Origin: Rapana venosa
Lineage: Eukaryota > Mollusca > Gastropoda > Neogastropoda > Muricidae
NCBI GenBank assembly: GCA_028751875.1
Contig: CM054158.1
Location: 6,106,082-6,170,081 of the forward strand
Length of the DNA stretch: 64,000 nt
Reading direction: 5' to 3'
Below are positions 29,661 through 43,400 of the stretch, in pieces. The notes under the pieces are model-generated. The model saw only the letters and a program-made list of their open reading frames with translations. It was not told the origin of the DNA and did not search any database. Every line of letters begins with the position of its first letter. Positions within the stretch are counted from its first letter, which is position 1. Both the position numbers and the translations under genes were made by a program.

Positions 29661-32656
29661 CACACACACACGTGTTTGTGTTGGGGAAAGGGGTAGACAT
29701 CATAAAAGCTTAACAATTATGATCAAAAGCTTTTTATTCATTTTTAGTAGTGTTTGATGGAGTATTCATGAAGGAATAGTAGAAGTAGGTTTTCAGTTTA
29801 ATCATTCTTTTATTGATTGTAATTTTTAGAAAAGCAATCTCCATAGGTAAAAGGTTTGAAGAAAGAGGATGAGATAATTGTTGGAAGTAAAGAAAGAACA
29901 GAGCAAGAAGTTTGAAGGAGTATTCTTAAAGGAATAATAGAAGTTGGTTTACTTTTATCGCTATAGTACTGATTGTAATTTAAAAAGCAATCTCCATTGG
30001 TAACAAGAATGGAGAGAGATGAGGAAATTGTTGGAAGGGAAGAAAGATTAGAGCAAGAAATTGATCAATGGTGGGATTACTGTGAAGCAGAGAATATCCT
30101 TATTAGGATATGAGCTTCCAGTTATATTTCAGCAAGATTTTGTTGCTGTTTTTTTTTTTGGGGGGGGGGGGAGGTTGTTTTTGGAGATTGTGCTCAGTTC
30201 TTCCTTGACTCCAATTTCTTCTCAATCCTTTCCTCTTCACAGCATTGTTACTTTCTTCAAGTAAGTTAAAAGGGGTGTTGTTTTCTTGACTGGCAAAATA
30301 ATTGTAGATTTTGATTTGTTAATGTGTGATAATGACTTCATGTTCATTGTTCTATTTATCAGTTAGGGCCATAGTATTTTGCCATGTCCACCTTGCCTGT
30401 TGCCTTACCATGCCAAACCATTCGGCTCTACACAAAGCCACAGTCAAAAAAGAACCGAACCCCACACCAGACAGCCCCTACTGATCAGCTCCATGACAAA
30501 GCTAGAGTGTGGAGCCCACGCCTCCCCTAGCCAGCGTTTAAAGCCATGACTAGCCTTTTTCACTTTGCCGGCACCCAGGGTGTTCCCAGTCCCGACACCA
30601 CAAAACCATTGTCTCCTACCCCTTTTTTGACCTGACCATGTGAAAGAAAACCTATGGCACCGGTCGAGGCCGCTGCCCATAAAGGTTGACCTAGCGTTCC
30701 GCCTTTGAAATTTTGCCATTGCCAGTCCATTGTCCGCCCTGACCAGGCTCCAACCTTCAGCCAGCCAGGGGGTCATGTGACTGCCATTGCCATTGGGCTG
30801 AGTAGGTGCTCTCTGTGAACTTTTAGTCACTTGTGCAGATTTTTTTTATTCTTGTTTTTTTGTGTTTTTTTAATTTGTGTTAGTGATGTGTATTTTTTGT
30901 GTTTATTTTTTTGATTCAGCAATTCTTGAAAAAAACAAAAAAAAACACCCAACAGATCAAGACATCAATGTGTTTCCATGTAATGAGTCTAAAGCTTTGG
31001 TATTTGGGTAGAAACAAACTATGGTCTGTTATGATATTCCCTGAAGTGAAGAGACGATCGGATGAATACCAAGTACATTTAGAATTTTTATAGGAAAAAA
31101 AGAGGGGGGGGGGGGGTATAGAGGTAATCGTCAAACAAAATGCAAGCCAATCTGAACCTAGCAGTTTCATATATTTTAATAGACCAATTAAAAAAAAAAG
31201 TTTGGGTAATATATTTTGATATACAAGAACAAATTTGGCAGGTGTGGGGGGGGGGGGGGGGGGTGTGTGATTATTATCTCATTCACCTTAAGAATGTTTC
31301 TGAAAACGGGGCACATACATGATCTTATTTTTGGAGTGGGGGGGGGGGGGGGGGGGGGTTCCATCAACATGAAACGGAGGGTTCATTTCTTATGATGGCA
31401 GTTGGGTTTTTGTAGGTTATTTTTAATTTAAAAAATGTATCAGGAGCTACAGTAAAGTGTTTGGAAAAATTAGAAGTTGAAGAAAACTTCACTGCAGTGT
31501 TGTGAATGATTATGTAAATATACAAAATAGAACTGTTTTTAGTTGATAGTTCACATAAAGGTAATGTGCAGTATAGATTTTTATTTTTTTTAGAAATAAA
31601 GAATGCTAGTGTGGTTGTGAGTCATTTTCTGTTTCTCTTTTAACCTCTTAACTGCCCAGTGCAAGTGCACCCTATATGCCGGGGAATAAAATTCTTATGT
31701 ACCACTTGCTATGTTCATATCCCTCTTACTCAGAAATTACTACATGAATAATCCTGATAGTGTACCCAATGACAGTATATATATCGTAGATTGCTTCGAG
31801 GCAAGCTTCAATTAGCATATTTCACTGCGAAAATATATTTAAAATGTAAAAAAATAGACAAAAAATACACTTTCTTCACCCCCACTGTCATTCTGAGTAG
31901 CCCCCATCTCAATAACGTCAAACATAAGTCCAGGCCAAATCTCATTCTTTTTTTTTTCGAATGCACTATCTCCTGAATCATACATGATTGTTTTCATCAC
32001 GTTCAGGTAAATCTAAAATTTTATTTGCCACTTTTTCAGCTGTGTAAAGTTATTGATACCTTCAACAAGAAGTGTCAACCATTTTGAACAAGAACTGCCC
32101 AAGCAGTCATGCATAAAAACACAAAATATGAGCTAAAAAACGATCGTTTTTGCAGCTGGATGTTGCCAAGAAACCGGAGAGTGATCTCCACTAATTTTGG
32201 AGTTCTTTCCCTTTAACTGTAGTCAAGGAAGCTGGTTTGTTTATTTCGGTTTGAAACCCTGGACATTTTCCGGGTTGTGGGCGTATAGAGTGCACATTTC
32301 GCCCTGGAAAATTTCCGGGGTGGGGCAGTCTAGTGGTTAAAAGCAATTTTTCAAATGTTAACTGGCTTATTTGTTTTCTTATACTTGAACTTAGTAGAAA
32401 AGAACGATTACGCTTTATCAGACCTATCAGTGAATTTGTTAGGGAAATCAGCAAGCTTTTTTGGAATGGTCCATTTTGAAAGGGGTGGAATACCCATCCC
32501 CCTTTCCTGCCTTCAACAGTCGGAAGACAAAAATTTCTTGAGGAATTTAAACTTGAAACTTTTTGCCTAGGAGTTGAACTTTGGAATATGCACACATGCT
32601 CTTTACTGTCACTCTGTCTTGCTGTTTGTCTCTCCTCTCTCTCTCTCTCTCTCTCA

Positions 32657-32693
<37 letters not shown>

Positions 32694-34157
32694 CATTTCT
32701 CCAGGACGTGGTTAATGCATTGCGCTAGTGATCTGACAGCCCAGGTTCAAGCCACAACTGAGATGTCTGTTCAAAGGGATTTTCAAAGAGTTAACATCAG
32801 TGCTGATTCCTCTTCCCCAAAAGTAGTTCAGATGAGACTATGATAAACTGGGATCCAATGTGCAAACACACGGAGAACATCTTACACGCACGTTAACATT
32901 TGATGTACCTTTCAGAAAAGTAGGCCATTTTGTGTTGGTGGGAACAGATGACAGAATTCACAGGGAATGGATGATTAATAATAATTTTAATTAAAAAAAT
33001 ATGTTAAAAGCCCACACAAGTGCATATTCATTATATTGAAATAGAAATTAAAAAAAAAAAAAGATGAAACACACACAGTTTAGGCAAGCGTGTGTCCATC
33101 TACAAGTAAGTGGTTGCGTGTGTGTGTGCATGTTGCTTTTTGCCTCAAAGATTATTCAAGACCCAGTTAACATAGGTCTGTAAGTATCAGTGCTGGAATA
33201 AGTTATATTTGCTGTCGGGGAAAAGTTTAGCGCAGTAAAGGGAGACCACAAGGTATGGCATCGACCTGAACAGATGAGACTGCATTTTTCTCCACATAAG
33301 AATCTGGGCCCTCTAGCTGCTTTAGGAGCATCATCTCTTTTGAGTTTTGGGCAGAAAATTGTGTACAGTTCCAGTGTTGATTCTAGAGTGTGCCCTTGCG
33401 GGATTCCCGCATTTTTTTCCCATAATTGCTGCAAAACAATGTGGGCAGAAAAAAGTCCTGGACAGCACGTTTTTGAACCAACAGTGCACCTTAACAACTG
33501 CCGTTTGTATCATCTCTAAAATTAAGCGCTTCTTCTGCCGAAGTGTTCTATGATGCTTCTGGTTGGGTAAGTGCCTCACTTTTGACCAAGCACAGAGGCT
33601 GTAGTTGTCAGTTGTCAGTTCCTGCGGCCATCATTACGTTGGCAGGCTACCCCAGGGGGCAAGATAGTTTTTGATCGGCGCCTACAAGCCATCTTCATTG
33701 TAAAGCGGCTCGTCCTGCTCTGTTGTCCTCTTCATTTGCGTCATCATCCAAGAAGCCTTGTACTCCAGAAACAAGTGATGTGATTGGGACAGAGGTGGTT
33801 GAGATAGCACAGACGCTGCATAACGGCAGGTTCCTGCAGATAGATCTGGCCAGACAAGTAGCCCAGGCTTGAGAACAGTGATCATGGCATAAAGTAAAAT
33901 AGATCCCCTGTGTATCAAAATGGATAGAGCAGTTCCTTGCCTTCACTAAAGGAGGATGCCCTAATTACAGAAGAGCACTTTAACCGTCAAGCAAAAACAC
34001 AAAAAACACTGCCGATCACCAGAAGGCTGTAAAATTTTCAAAAAGATTTGCATGAGTTAGGAGTTTCTCGGGGGGGGGGGGGGGCACACATTGACTGATG
34101 GATTGTCTAAATCTGATCTATCTCTCCTCTGAATGTGAAAATAAAAAAATTTGACAC

Positions 34158-34190
<33 letters not shown>

Positions 34191-34340
34191 TCTCTCTCTC
34201 TCTCAATGTTCAGTCGTGGGGCTGGGGTGGAAACAAGACTTCAGATATTGGCTTTAACTAACATGTAGATCTAAACCTTGATCTATCTGTCTGCATGTGG
34301 AAATACAAATTTGAGCTCTCTCCCTCTCTCTCTCTCCCTC

Positions 34341-34371
<31 letters not shown>

Positions 34372-35765
34372 CCTCTTCTCTCTCTCTCTCTCTCTCAAAA
34401 ACAAGACTTTGACACTGGCTTTAACTTATCATGTAGATCTAGACCTAGATCTATTTCTCTGGATGTGGAAATACAAAATGTGCCCCCCCCCACTCTCTCT
34501 CTCTCTCTCTTTTTCAGTGTACCATTTTGGGGGGGGGGGGGGGTGGCGGGGGGGCGGGGAACTTTTGATATTGGCTTTTACTGTTCATCTCTCTCTCTCG
34601 AAAACGACGTGAAGGGACGAGAACTGAACGGGTGTGCTGTTAGTAAGCTGTTGCAAATTTTTGCATTTTAGCTTCAAAATGTCAGTTACTGGCCTTCCAG
34701 CAACTGTAATAACAACTTTAAACGCCCTGCTGATCGACAACGTCATATCAAGTTGGAAAGTCGCGGGGGGAGAGCGGCAGCGTTGTGTTCGTCTTGCGAA
34801 TGAAGCCAGCTGACAAGTCAGTGTCAACAGAAATGGCGGACCCCGTGCTGAACCGTAACTCCCGTGTTCAGTACTATCGCAAAAAGCCCCATCTCAAATC
34901 CGTCGCGATGTCCAAAGAAGCAGACAAACCAAAGAAAGACAGGCAAGTCGCCAATGTGACAATGACAGTGTCTTGGAAGAGCCGGTCTTGTGTAACATTG
35001 ACTCCCTGCTCGATGTGGAAACAGAAGAAAAACAAACCAGTGTGTACACAGAACTGTGTGTCAGCAGTGAATTGAATGCCTCAGCCACACCAGATTCACT
35101 TGATCTACTGTGTGATCCAGCAACAGACAGCAAGATCGGTGTGTCTTCTGAGGCCTCTGATGTGCAGGAAGAGCTGACAGTTGGCTGCACAGTGGATGCC
35201 TCCGATACTGGTATTGTGAAACAGTGTGTGTCTACTCTGACAAACGTGTGCAGCGTCGATTAAGGGACAGCAAGAGAAACACACGGTTTCGAAATGTGGT
35301 GGTACATAGTTCAGGCGGTCAAAACATTGTGATGTGTGAATCAGATGACATCACCCTGGAATACTCTTGGAATGGAGATCCTGGCTAGGAATCTAAGTGT
35401 GTGTTCTGGTACATCAAGCAAGAAGAGAAAAACATGTTGCCAGAAGAACGTGTCAGGCTTGCCAGACTTCGTAAAGGGAAGCAGTGTACTAACACACAAC
35501 ACGCAGCGACAGTGGCGAGTGCTGAGCGGGAATTACATCATCTTCGGGACCTGATCCGGTCTTACATGGGCTGACTTCGCTGGTTGTAGACTGGAAAAGA
35601 AAAGCTGTTTTAAAATTGAGACACAGACAATAATGTATCGAATCTTGATGTACATACCACTACTGCCATGGTTTCCATGTCATTGTAATTGCGTCGCGTT
35701 CGATATCGTTGTTACCGCGCCGCAGCGCTATATGGCTTGATTGCTAAATAGCAATAAATTTTGTC

Positions 35766-35804
<39 letters not shown>

Positions 35805-38800
35805 TGTACGCCTCTTTGCTTTAAAGCAGTTTTTAGGCTTAGATAGACGTACACCTAATGATCTTGTTTATAGTGAAACTAATAGATACCCTCTTTCTGT
35901 TAATGCTGCTGTAAGATGTGTTAGATATTGGATTAAGATTCTGCATATGAATGAGAGCAGGCTACCTTTTAAATCCTACAAGCAGCTCTATGATCTAGAT
36001 GTCAAAGGGAAAAACAACTGGGCAACACAAATACGTACTGTTTGTGTGAACTCGGGTTTGGATTTTGTTTGGCTCAATTCAAGGAGTCGGAAATTGTAGA
36101 GAGTTTATTAACCTTTCCGGTAAGATTGATTGACTGCCGATGCAGCAATGGAGTGATCATATACAAAACAGTGAAAGATTTCAAATGTACAGACAATTTA
36201 TAATGTTTTACGCATGATGTCAAACCTTATCTAAAACTTGATATGGATATACATTTGAAAAGAATTATGTCTAAGTTAGCTTGGTGTATCAGATATAAAT
36301 GGTCATAAATTCAGATTACAGAGAACATGATATTGACAAACTCCTCAGGCTTGCTATGCCATTATGTAAGCAAGAACCGGAGGATGAAGTACATTTTGTG
36401 TTGTGCTGTCCAGTATTTGAGGATGTTAGGCAGAACTACATCCCTACATCTACATCTAGTAGACAGCCTAATTTATTTAGACTCTGTTTACTCCTGGCAT
36501 TAAGTCATCCTGAGGTGCGCAGCCTCACTTTATATTTGTGTAAAGATTTCAGAATAAGAGAGATAATGTTATCCTAAGTCATATTTTTGTAGCTGACTTT
36601 TTGTTATACAGTAACATGTTGTGTGTGTGTGTGGTTTGTTTTTTTAATTTAATTTTTTTTAACCAAAATACTAAGTTCGGCAACCCCCTTCATGTATGGG
36701 CTAATGGCCTTTTTGTGAATAAATTGTTAGAGTTCTCATATTGTACCATGTAGGGGAGAGAGAAAAAAAACTTTGATATTGGCTTTTACCTCTCTTCTCT
36801 TCTAGATCTATCTCCCCAACTCTGTGAAAAAACAAATTTGATTTTGAGGCCCCCACCCTTCACCTCCTCTCTCTGGTACAATAACCTTAGTGTTAAAAAC
36901 AAGAATGGCCTGCAGAGAATTGTAAGAATCTGCTCAAAAATAATTGGAAAAGAACAAAGAGATCTCATGTCGTTCTGCAATCAGCAGCTTGTACGCAAAG
37001 CCACAGCCATTTTGGCTGATCCTTCCCATGCTTTGTTTCCAGAATTTCAAATGTTGCCTTCGGAACGCCATTTTCAGTGTCCCATCAGCAAAACTAACAG
37101 AAAAAGAAATTCTTTTGTGCCAGTAAGCATTCGAATTCTGAATTCACAATGATGTTGACTACCTAGTTTTTACATTTGTCTGAATTACTTGCCTGATTGT
37201 CATTGTTATGAGTGTAGTCAATACATAATTATGTGTGGGTGCGTGTGTGAAATAAGTCTGTCTTCTAGTCAACGGTCTTAAAACATTGAATTCATATATT
37301 GGTGTATAGTGTGCGTGGGCGTGTTCGCACACACGCGTACGTGCTGCGTATATGCGTGCGTAAAAATAAGTTTTTATGTCTTCTAGTCAATGGGTTTAAA
37401 ATTGGGTTCACAATTGATGTGTGTGCGGGTGTTTGCGTGTGTGTACGCATGCGCGCGTGTGTGTTGGTGTGTGTGTGTGTTCGTGATATTTTATTTGAAA
37501 ACCAATATGAAATATAGCTTTGTGTCTTTGATATATTTGATGTGTATCAATCTGCCTGTCAGTATTGTAATTGCCCTTCATGGGATGATTAAAGTGTTTT
37601 TGACTTGACTTTGATTTGACTTGACTCTGTCTCTCACCCCCCTCTTTTTCCTCTCTCTCCCCTTCACCTCCTCTCTCTGACTCTCCCTTCCCCCTCTGTC
37701 ATGAGTGCTTACTACAGATTAACTGCATAGTATCTGCCTGTTTGCTTTGTTTCTCTTCCTTGAAAAATAGCAGAAACTAAGAGTACTGTAAGCAAATACT
37801 ATTTGTCCCCTTTGTGGGGGGGGATGCCCTTTGTTTTTTTCCTTTTCATTTTAGGGGGCCCTTGGGCCCCTATTTTTGAAATCCTGGAATCAGCACTGCA
37901 ATTCCTATATCTGAATGCCTGCTGACGGTTTCCTATATTGGCACACAATTTCATAGGAAGGCAAAATTATCAGTATTTTATGTGCATGGAGACTGAATGG
38001 TATCAGATATTATTAGGATTTGCAGTGTTAAGTATGAGTGCCTCCCCCCAAAAGCAGAACAATGCTGGAGGACAGGTAGAACCCTCTCTCAGAAACTTAA
38101 TGCAAGATGGTCTTCTAATGCACATGGCCATTTTATTGAAATGTGATTCTAGAATGCGTCAAAACATTATAATGCACCCAGTGTAAAGGCTCACATCCAT
38201 GATCTAAAAAGACACCATTAAACCTCACTGACCAGTGTATGTGTCTGCGTTTCGAATACAGCTTTGTCCCCCACCCCTTTTTAAAAATTTGTATTTCATA
38301 TTCATTGAAAGCCTGAGAACTGCCAGTGGCTGCAATAAAAACATCTGTTTTGGGGCTGTCAAATCTTAGTGTAGGTAAGTGAATATGTTTTTACCAATTT
38401 TTTCCTTTGTGGTTGTTCTTGTCAACCATTTGTATAAATACAGGAGAGGCAGTTGCAAAGTACTAAAGATGCTCAAGCTTTCTTTTTAAAAAAAAAAAGT
38501 AAACCTTATTCATTTTTGTGGTGTGGTGCCATAGACTTGTGGTTTCAAGGAAAAGGATAATGCATAAGAGCCAAGGGAAGACACGTCTGAATGCTGCCGT
38601 AGTGTAAGTATGCCCAAAAGAGTGCAGATGGGTAAATTTAGTTACAGTCCTTGAAATTGTCCTTTTCTCAGTTTCCCGATTATTGTTGCTCTGTGATACT
38701 GATAGCCTGAAGCATATTGACTCAGGCTTATAGATATTTCATAAATTACACCTGACATCAACACTTAACTTCATTTTTTTTCAGGAAAAGTAAAATTCTA

Positions 38801-40444
38801 CTGTCAAACAGCCAGACTGAAGAACAGAGATTATTAATGTAGATCTAAGCCCCATAGCTCATCCCTCTATTTACCACTACAGATCTATTAACCCCCCAAA
38901 AAAACAACAAAAAAACCCTGTCATTTCAATCAGGCTAAAATACTAAGAGTATAAATATATTTATTCACTAATAGTGGAGCTCTCTGTGACCTTCGTGATT
39001 ATAATTTTCTAGCATAGATTTATCGTGACAAAATTTGAAGAAAAAGATAGTACAATCTAAAGGCGTACCATGTGTGCAGTGACCAGTCATAACTATAACT
39101 ATAGTAATGATCCTTTCGGTTTGTATATAAAAAAAATTATAGACACACACACACACCCCCGCCAAAAAAAAAGGTAGCATTTTACTACTCGACACACTAT
39201 TTCCTGCCTGCAGCTGCTTGACCTACTAAAAATGTTAATTGAGACGTTGCTTTATACTTCAGTTAATGTATGCTGGCTTTTTCTATGTCTGTCTGCCATC
39301 CCTATACTTCGTATAACCTTAGTGCTTTTACCTTGAAGTACCCATTATTACAGCACAAGGTCATAGAAGTATAGACCCACTAATGTAGCACATACCATAA
39401 GTCTCTATTTGCAGCTTGCAAAGAGAGGACTGTGTTCTTGTAACCAAACGTAACATTTGTTTAAAACAGGACTGCATCAAGTACGAGAATGGGCGTGATG
39501 TCTGTGGCTCAAGCATCATCGTGGAATGGGCAAAAGGCAGTCCACGGCGACCACTGGTAAGTGTGTGTACTGTTGCAAACGTTTCACAATTAATCTGATG
39601 GTATTGTCTTAATTTACACTGTACCTTATGAGTGCAGTCTGTGGGCCAGCCATTCAGCAGCTGAGTGCAGTGTGCACTGGGTCATCATAGTAAAATCATA
39701 TCGTTGTTGTTAAAAGCCCTTTTTTTTGTTTTTAAATGAAATTCTGGCATTGTGTGGAGGAATGACTGCCTAGTGTATGTGTACATTCAGGTGTATACTG
39801 CAAGAAATACACCCCAAGTTTCCTGATCTGTTCATAGATGGAACAAAAGTAGAGAGAGTGCTAGAGAACAAACATCAAGATATTACAATTCTAGATAATA
39901 AGTTGAATTTTAATGCAAACACTGCTTTTATACATAAGAAATGTCAAGGATATACTGCCTTCAAAAACTGCGATCACTGAACGTTAAAAAAGACATTATG
40001 TGCTTGTTTTATCGCAGTTTTGTAGAATCAGTCTTGTCATACAGGTTTTTATGCTGGTTTGGTTGTTTGAATGTAAAAAACAAGAATGTATTGAAAAAAG
40101 TTGTGAATGTGTGTGGAAAGATTTGGAGAAAAGCAAAAGACGCTAAATTCATTGTATGAAAATCATAACTAAAAAAAGCTAAAGGCATTTCCACTGACGA
40201 AACCCACGTGCTTTCACAACACTATGCATTGCTTCCATCTGGTCGAAGATTCTGAATGCCAAAATAAAAAACGAACAGAACCAAAAATAGTTTTATTAAC
40301 AAGTCAATTCAACTTCTAAAGCACTGTTAAACTTTTAAAAAACAAAACAACAAACAAAAAACCAATTTAAAGAGGTTTTCATATCAAATCATCAAATTAC
40401 AGCATGTGCATGAATATGCCTCTGAGAGAGAGAGAGAGAGAGAG

Positions 40445-40481
<37 letters not shown>

Positions 40482-43400
40482 ATGCATAGTTTTATATAAA
40501 GTACCAGGCAAAAGAATAAATCTGAGCTGTGATGGGTAAAGGGGAAATAGTGTTAAAACTTAAAAATCAGAATGTTTTTGTCATCTTTTTCTTTTTAATG
40601 TGAAGTTACTTGTGATATTTGTATTGATTGTGCTGATGATGTCTTTCATGAGATGTGTTTGAATTATTGTTGTGTTGTGGTTTTGCTTTGGTACTCTTAA
40701 CCTTTACTGGTGTGTGTGTGTGCGCGCATGCGTGTGTGGGTGTGTGACGTAGGTTGTTGTCGGCTTTTAAAATACTGTTATTGTTTGATAATGCATGCTG
40801 TGTAATTATAATTTTAAAATGTCGCTCATAATTTCTCTAGTTGAGACATTAACCCTAGTAGCGCTAAATAAACAGCAATAAGCCTCACTTCTATTGGCTG
40901 AATTAACATTGGCTAGCTTTGTTTTGGAGCATGGTGGGCTCAAACAACCCTTGATATTGATATATAAAACTGAATTAAATGTGTTAAGCTATAGATCACT
41001 GGAAAGAAGAGATAATATGCTTTTAAATGAGTATAATTTTATAATAGTGTGTAGTGTTTATGATTATGTAAAAAAAAAATATTTAAAAAAAATCATGTTC
41101 GCACTACCGATCGCTGTTCCACTGTCAGGGCCCCGGATCGATTTTAACACGATAAGCAAAGTTCTTGCGGTGCATAAATGTCATGATTATGTAAACACTA
41201 TTTCTTGACATTAGTTTTCAAAAAATAAGGAGTTTGTATCGCTTTATCGGTCACCAAATACTCCGAAAAGTTCAGCGACAGGATTGACGCCATCGCGACC
41301 GTCATGGCGGAATGTGCGAAGTGGTGGCTTTCTATGACAAAAATACAAAGATCGCTTGATTTCATGTGATGCAAAGTACTCAGCAGCATAGCGATTTGAC
41401 TCAACAACAGTTATTTCGAAGCCTCGTTGCGTCAAAATAAAGTAAAACAATCTGTGACGTCGAAATCGCCGAGTAGCGAAAAAGTCCATCCAGCAAAACT
41501 AGCACCGCTCGATTCAGTCCGATCGCGATCGATTTTTACCAAGTTTTTCCAAAATATTCCACAATCCTTACCTCATCGTCTCTCTCATTGTTTATTTCAA
41601 CCAAATCCAGCCTCTAAAACTCCTCCTCGCTGTCAATTTTGTAAAAAAGCTCGAAAAACGCTTGAAGAAATTCTAGTGCAAACGCTGGCCGCCATTTTTG
41701 TTGAAGACGATCTCGGCTGGTCCGAAAAAAAATTAAAATATACTCTTAACCAATCAGATTCTTCGTTGCTTGTGTGTGTCAAACGACCTTCACCCCTTTC
41801 TGCGGGCCTACAACGGCCTTAACATTCATTGGCTGACCTTTGAAAGCGAAAGTAAGCTTTCAACTATGACCACCCATGTCATCCCGGAATATTCCGGATC
41901 CGCCACACAGCCTAGACCCGCCTTTCCCGGAATATTCCGGGAACCGCGCCACTAGGGTTAAAGTATTCTCAAGTCTTGAGCAGTGAAAGTCTTGCTGTGC
42001 CAAAGCCATACTGCAAACATGTGACACACACAACAACAAACATACCCAAAACACACTAAATTCATAAGCAAATCAGCTGTGAACAACAAACCACTACTAG
42101 ACCAGCCGCCATGGTGCAGTGGTTAGCGCCTTGAGTTACGTACTGGAAGGTCGCGGGTTCGATTCCCAAAGAGTCATAGGGATTTTTCGGACTCCGGCTG
42201 GGTCCTACCCAGAGTGAGTGTGCTGTGGGAAGACTGGGACCACACAGTTGAGCTTTAACCACTTTATGGATGAGAGTTAGAGTGTTGCTCAAAATACCTG
42301 ACCAACACTGCAGGTGTCTGTATCTCTTGGGCCCGGTTGACGCCGGGATATATTATGATAGTAGGCGTAGAGTACAACCCTGTCAAGTAGTCTCAAAGCA
42401 TATGCACTTCCACAGCAGCAGCATTATGTCATCATTGTCATTGATCATCATGCAATAAAAAAAAATTTTTAATTAAAATAATTGCCTCTGATTCAGTGGT
42501 CCCAGTTGCTCTGATCTTATGGTGACCTCAGATTCGGTTTGCCCAAACACTTCTGTGCCTGTCCTGAGTTTGTGTCAAAGCCCTTGGGGTTGGAGGTTTG
42601 CGGGGGACGGTCGTTGGAGGGATGTTGTGGTTGCCACCTCGGGTGGGCAACTCACTGTCTGGCTCTGCGACTGAGCTAATACTGTCGTTAGTAGGGGGCT
42701 TAGTAGGTAGTGTCCTGCATATGTTAGCTCAGAACAGGCACCACTGAACACTACCAAAGTGACCCAGCAGCAGTGCAGGGCCCCTCTGGCTGGTGGCCCC
42801 ACAGCGGCCTGATAGTGATGGGCTCCCTGTGGACTTCCGACCCTGAGGATGAGACATAACAAATCGGGGTGTGGCTGTGGCGGGGAGATTGGAATGAGCA
42901 GCGTGGGAACAGCAGGACAGGGGACGTCACAGAAGATGAGGAAGCAAAAAAAATAACAAACAAACAAAATCCCACTACCATAGTGGCTCAAGCCAACAAG
43001 CTAAAACGACCAAGTGAGAATACAGCAGAATGGGAGGGTGAAAGTAACTGCTGAGGTACTGATAAAGCCATACCCCATCTACAGGAGATAAGTGGTATGA
43101 ATAAATCTGTACCCCGGGTAGAAAGTGTAAAATGGCAGTTATTCTGCCGGTGAACCAAAATTGAACTTGTAAAACATTCTTAACCCTAGTAGCGCTAAAT
43201 AAACAGCAACAAGCCTCACTTCTATTGGCTGAATTAACATTGGCTAGCATTGTTTTGGAGCATGGTGGGCTCAAACAACCCTTGATATTGATATATAAAA
43301 CTGAATTAAATGTGTTAAGCTATAGATCACTGGAAAGAAGAGATAATATGCTTTTAAATGAGTATAATTTTATAATAGTGTGTAGTGTTTATGATTATGT

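Noticed and set aside
41427..41822. 131-codon ORF present in both 1.1 kb TTAA elements, with a CxxC pair
   Set aside because: The two copies are about 99% identical overall, so shared openness is not evidence for coding, and no transposase or DNA-binding domain is visible.
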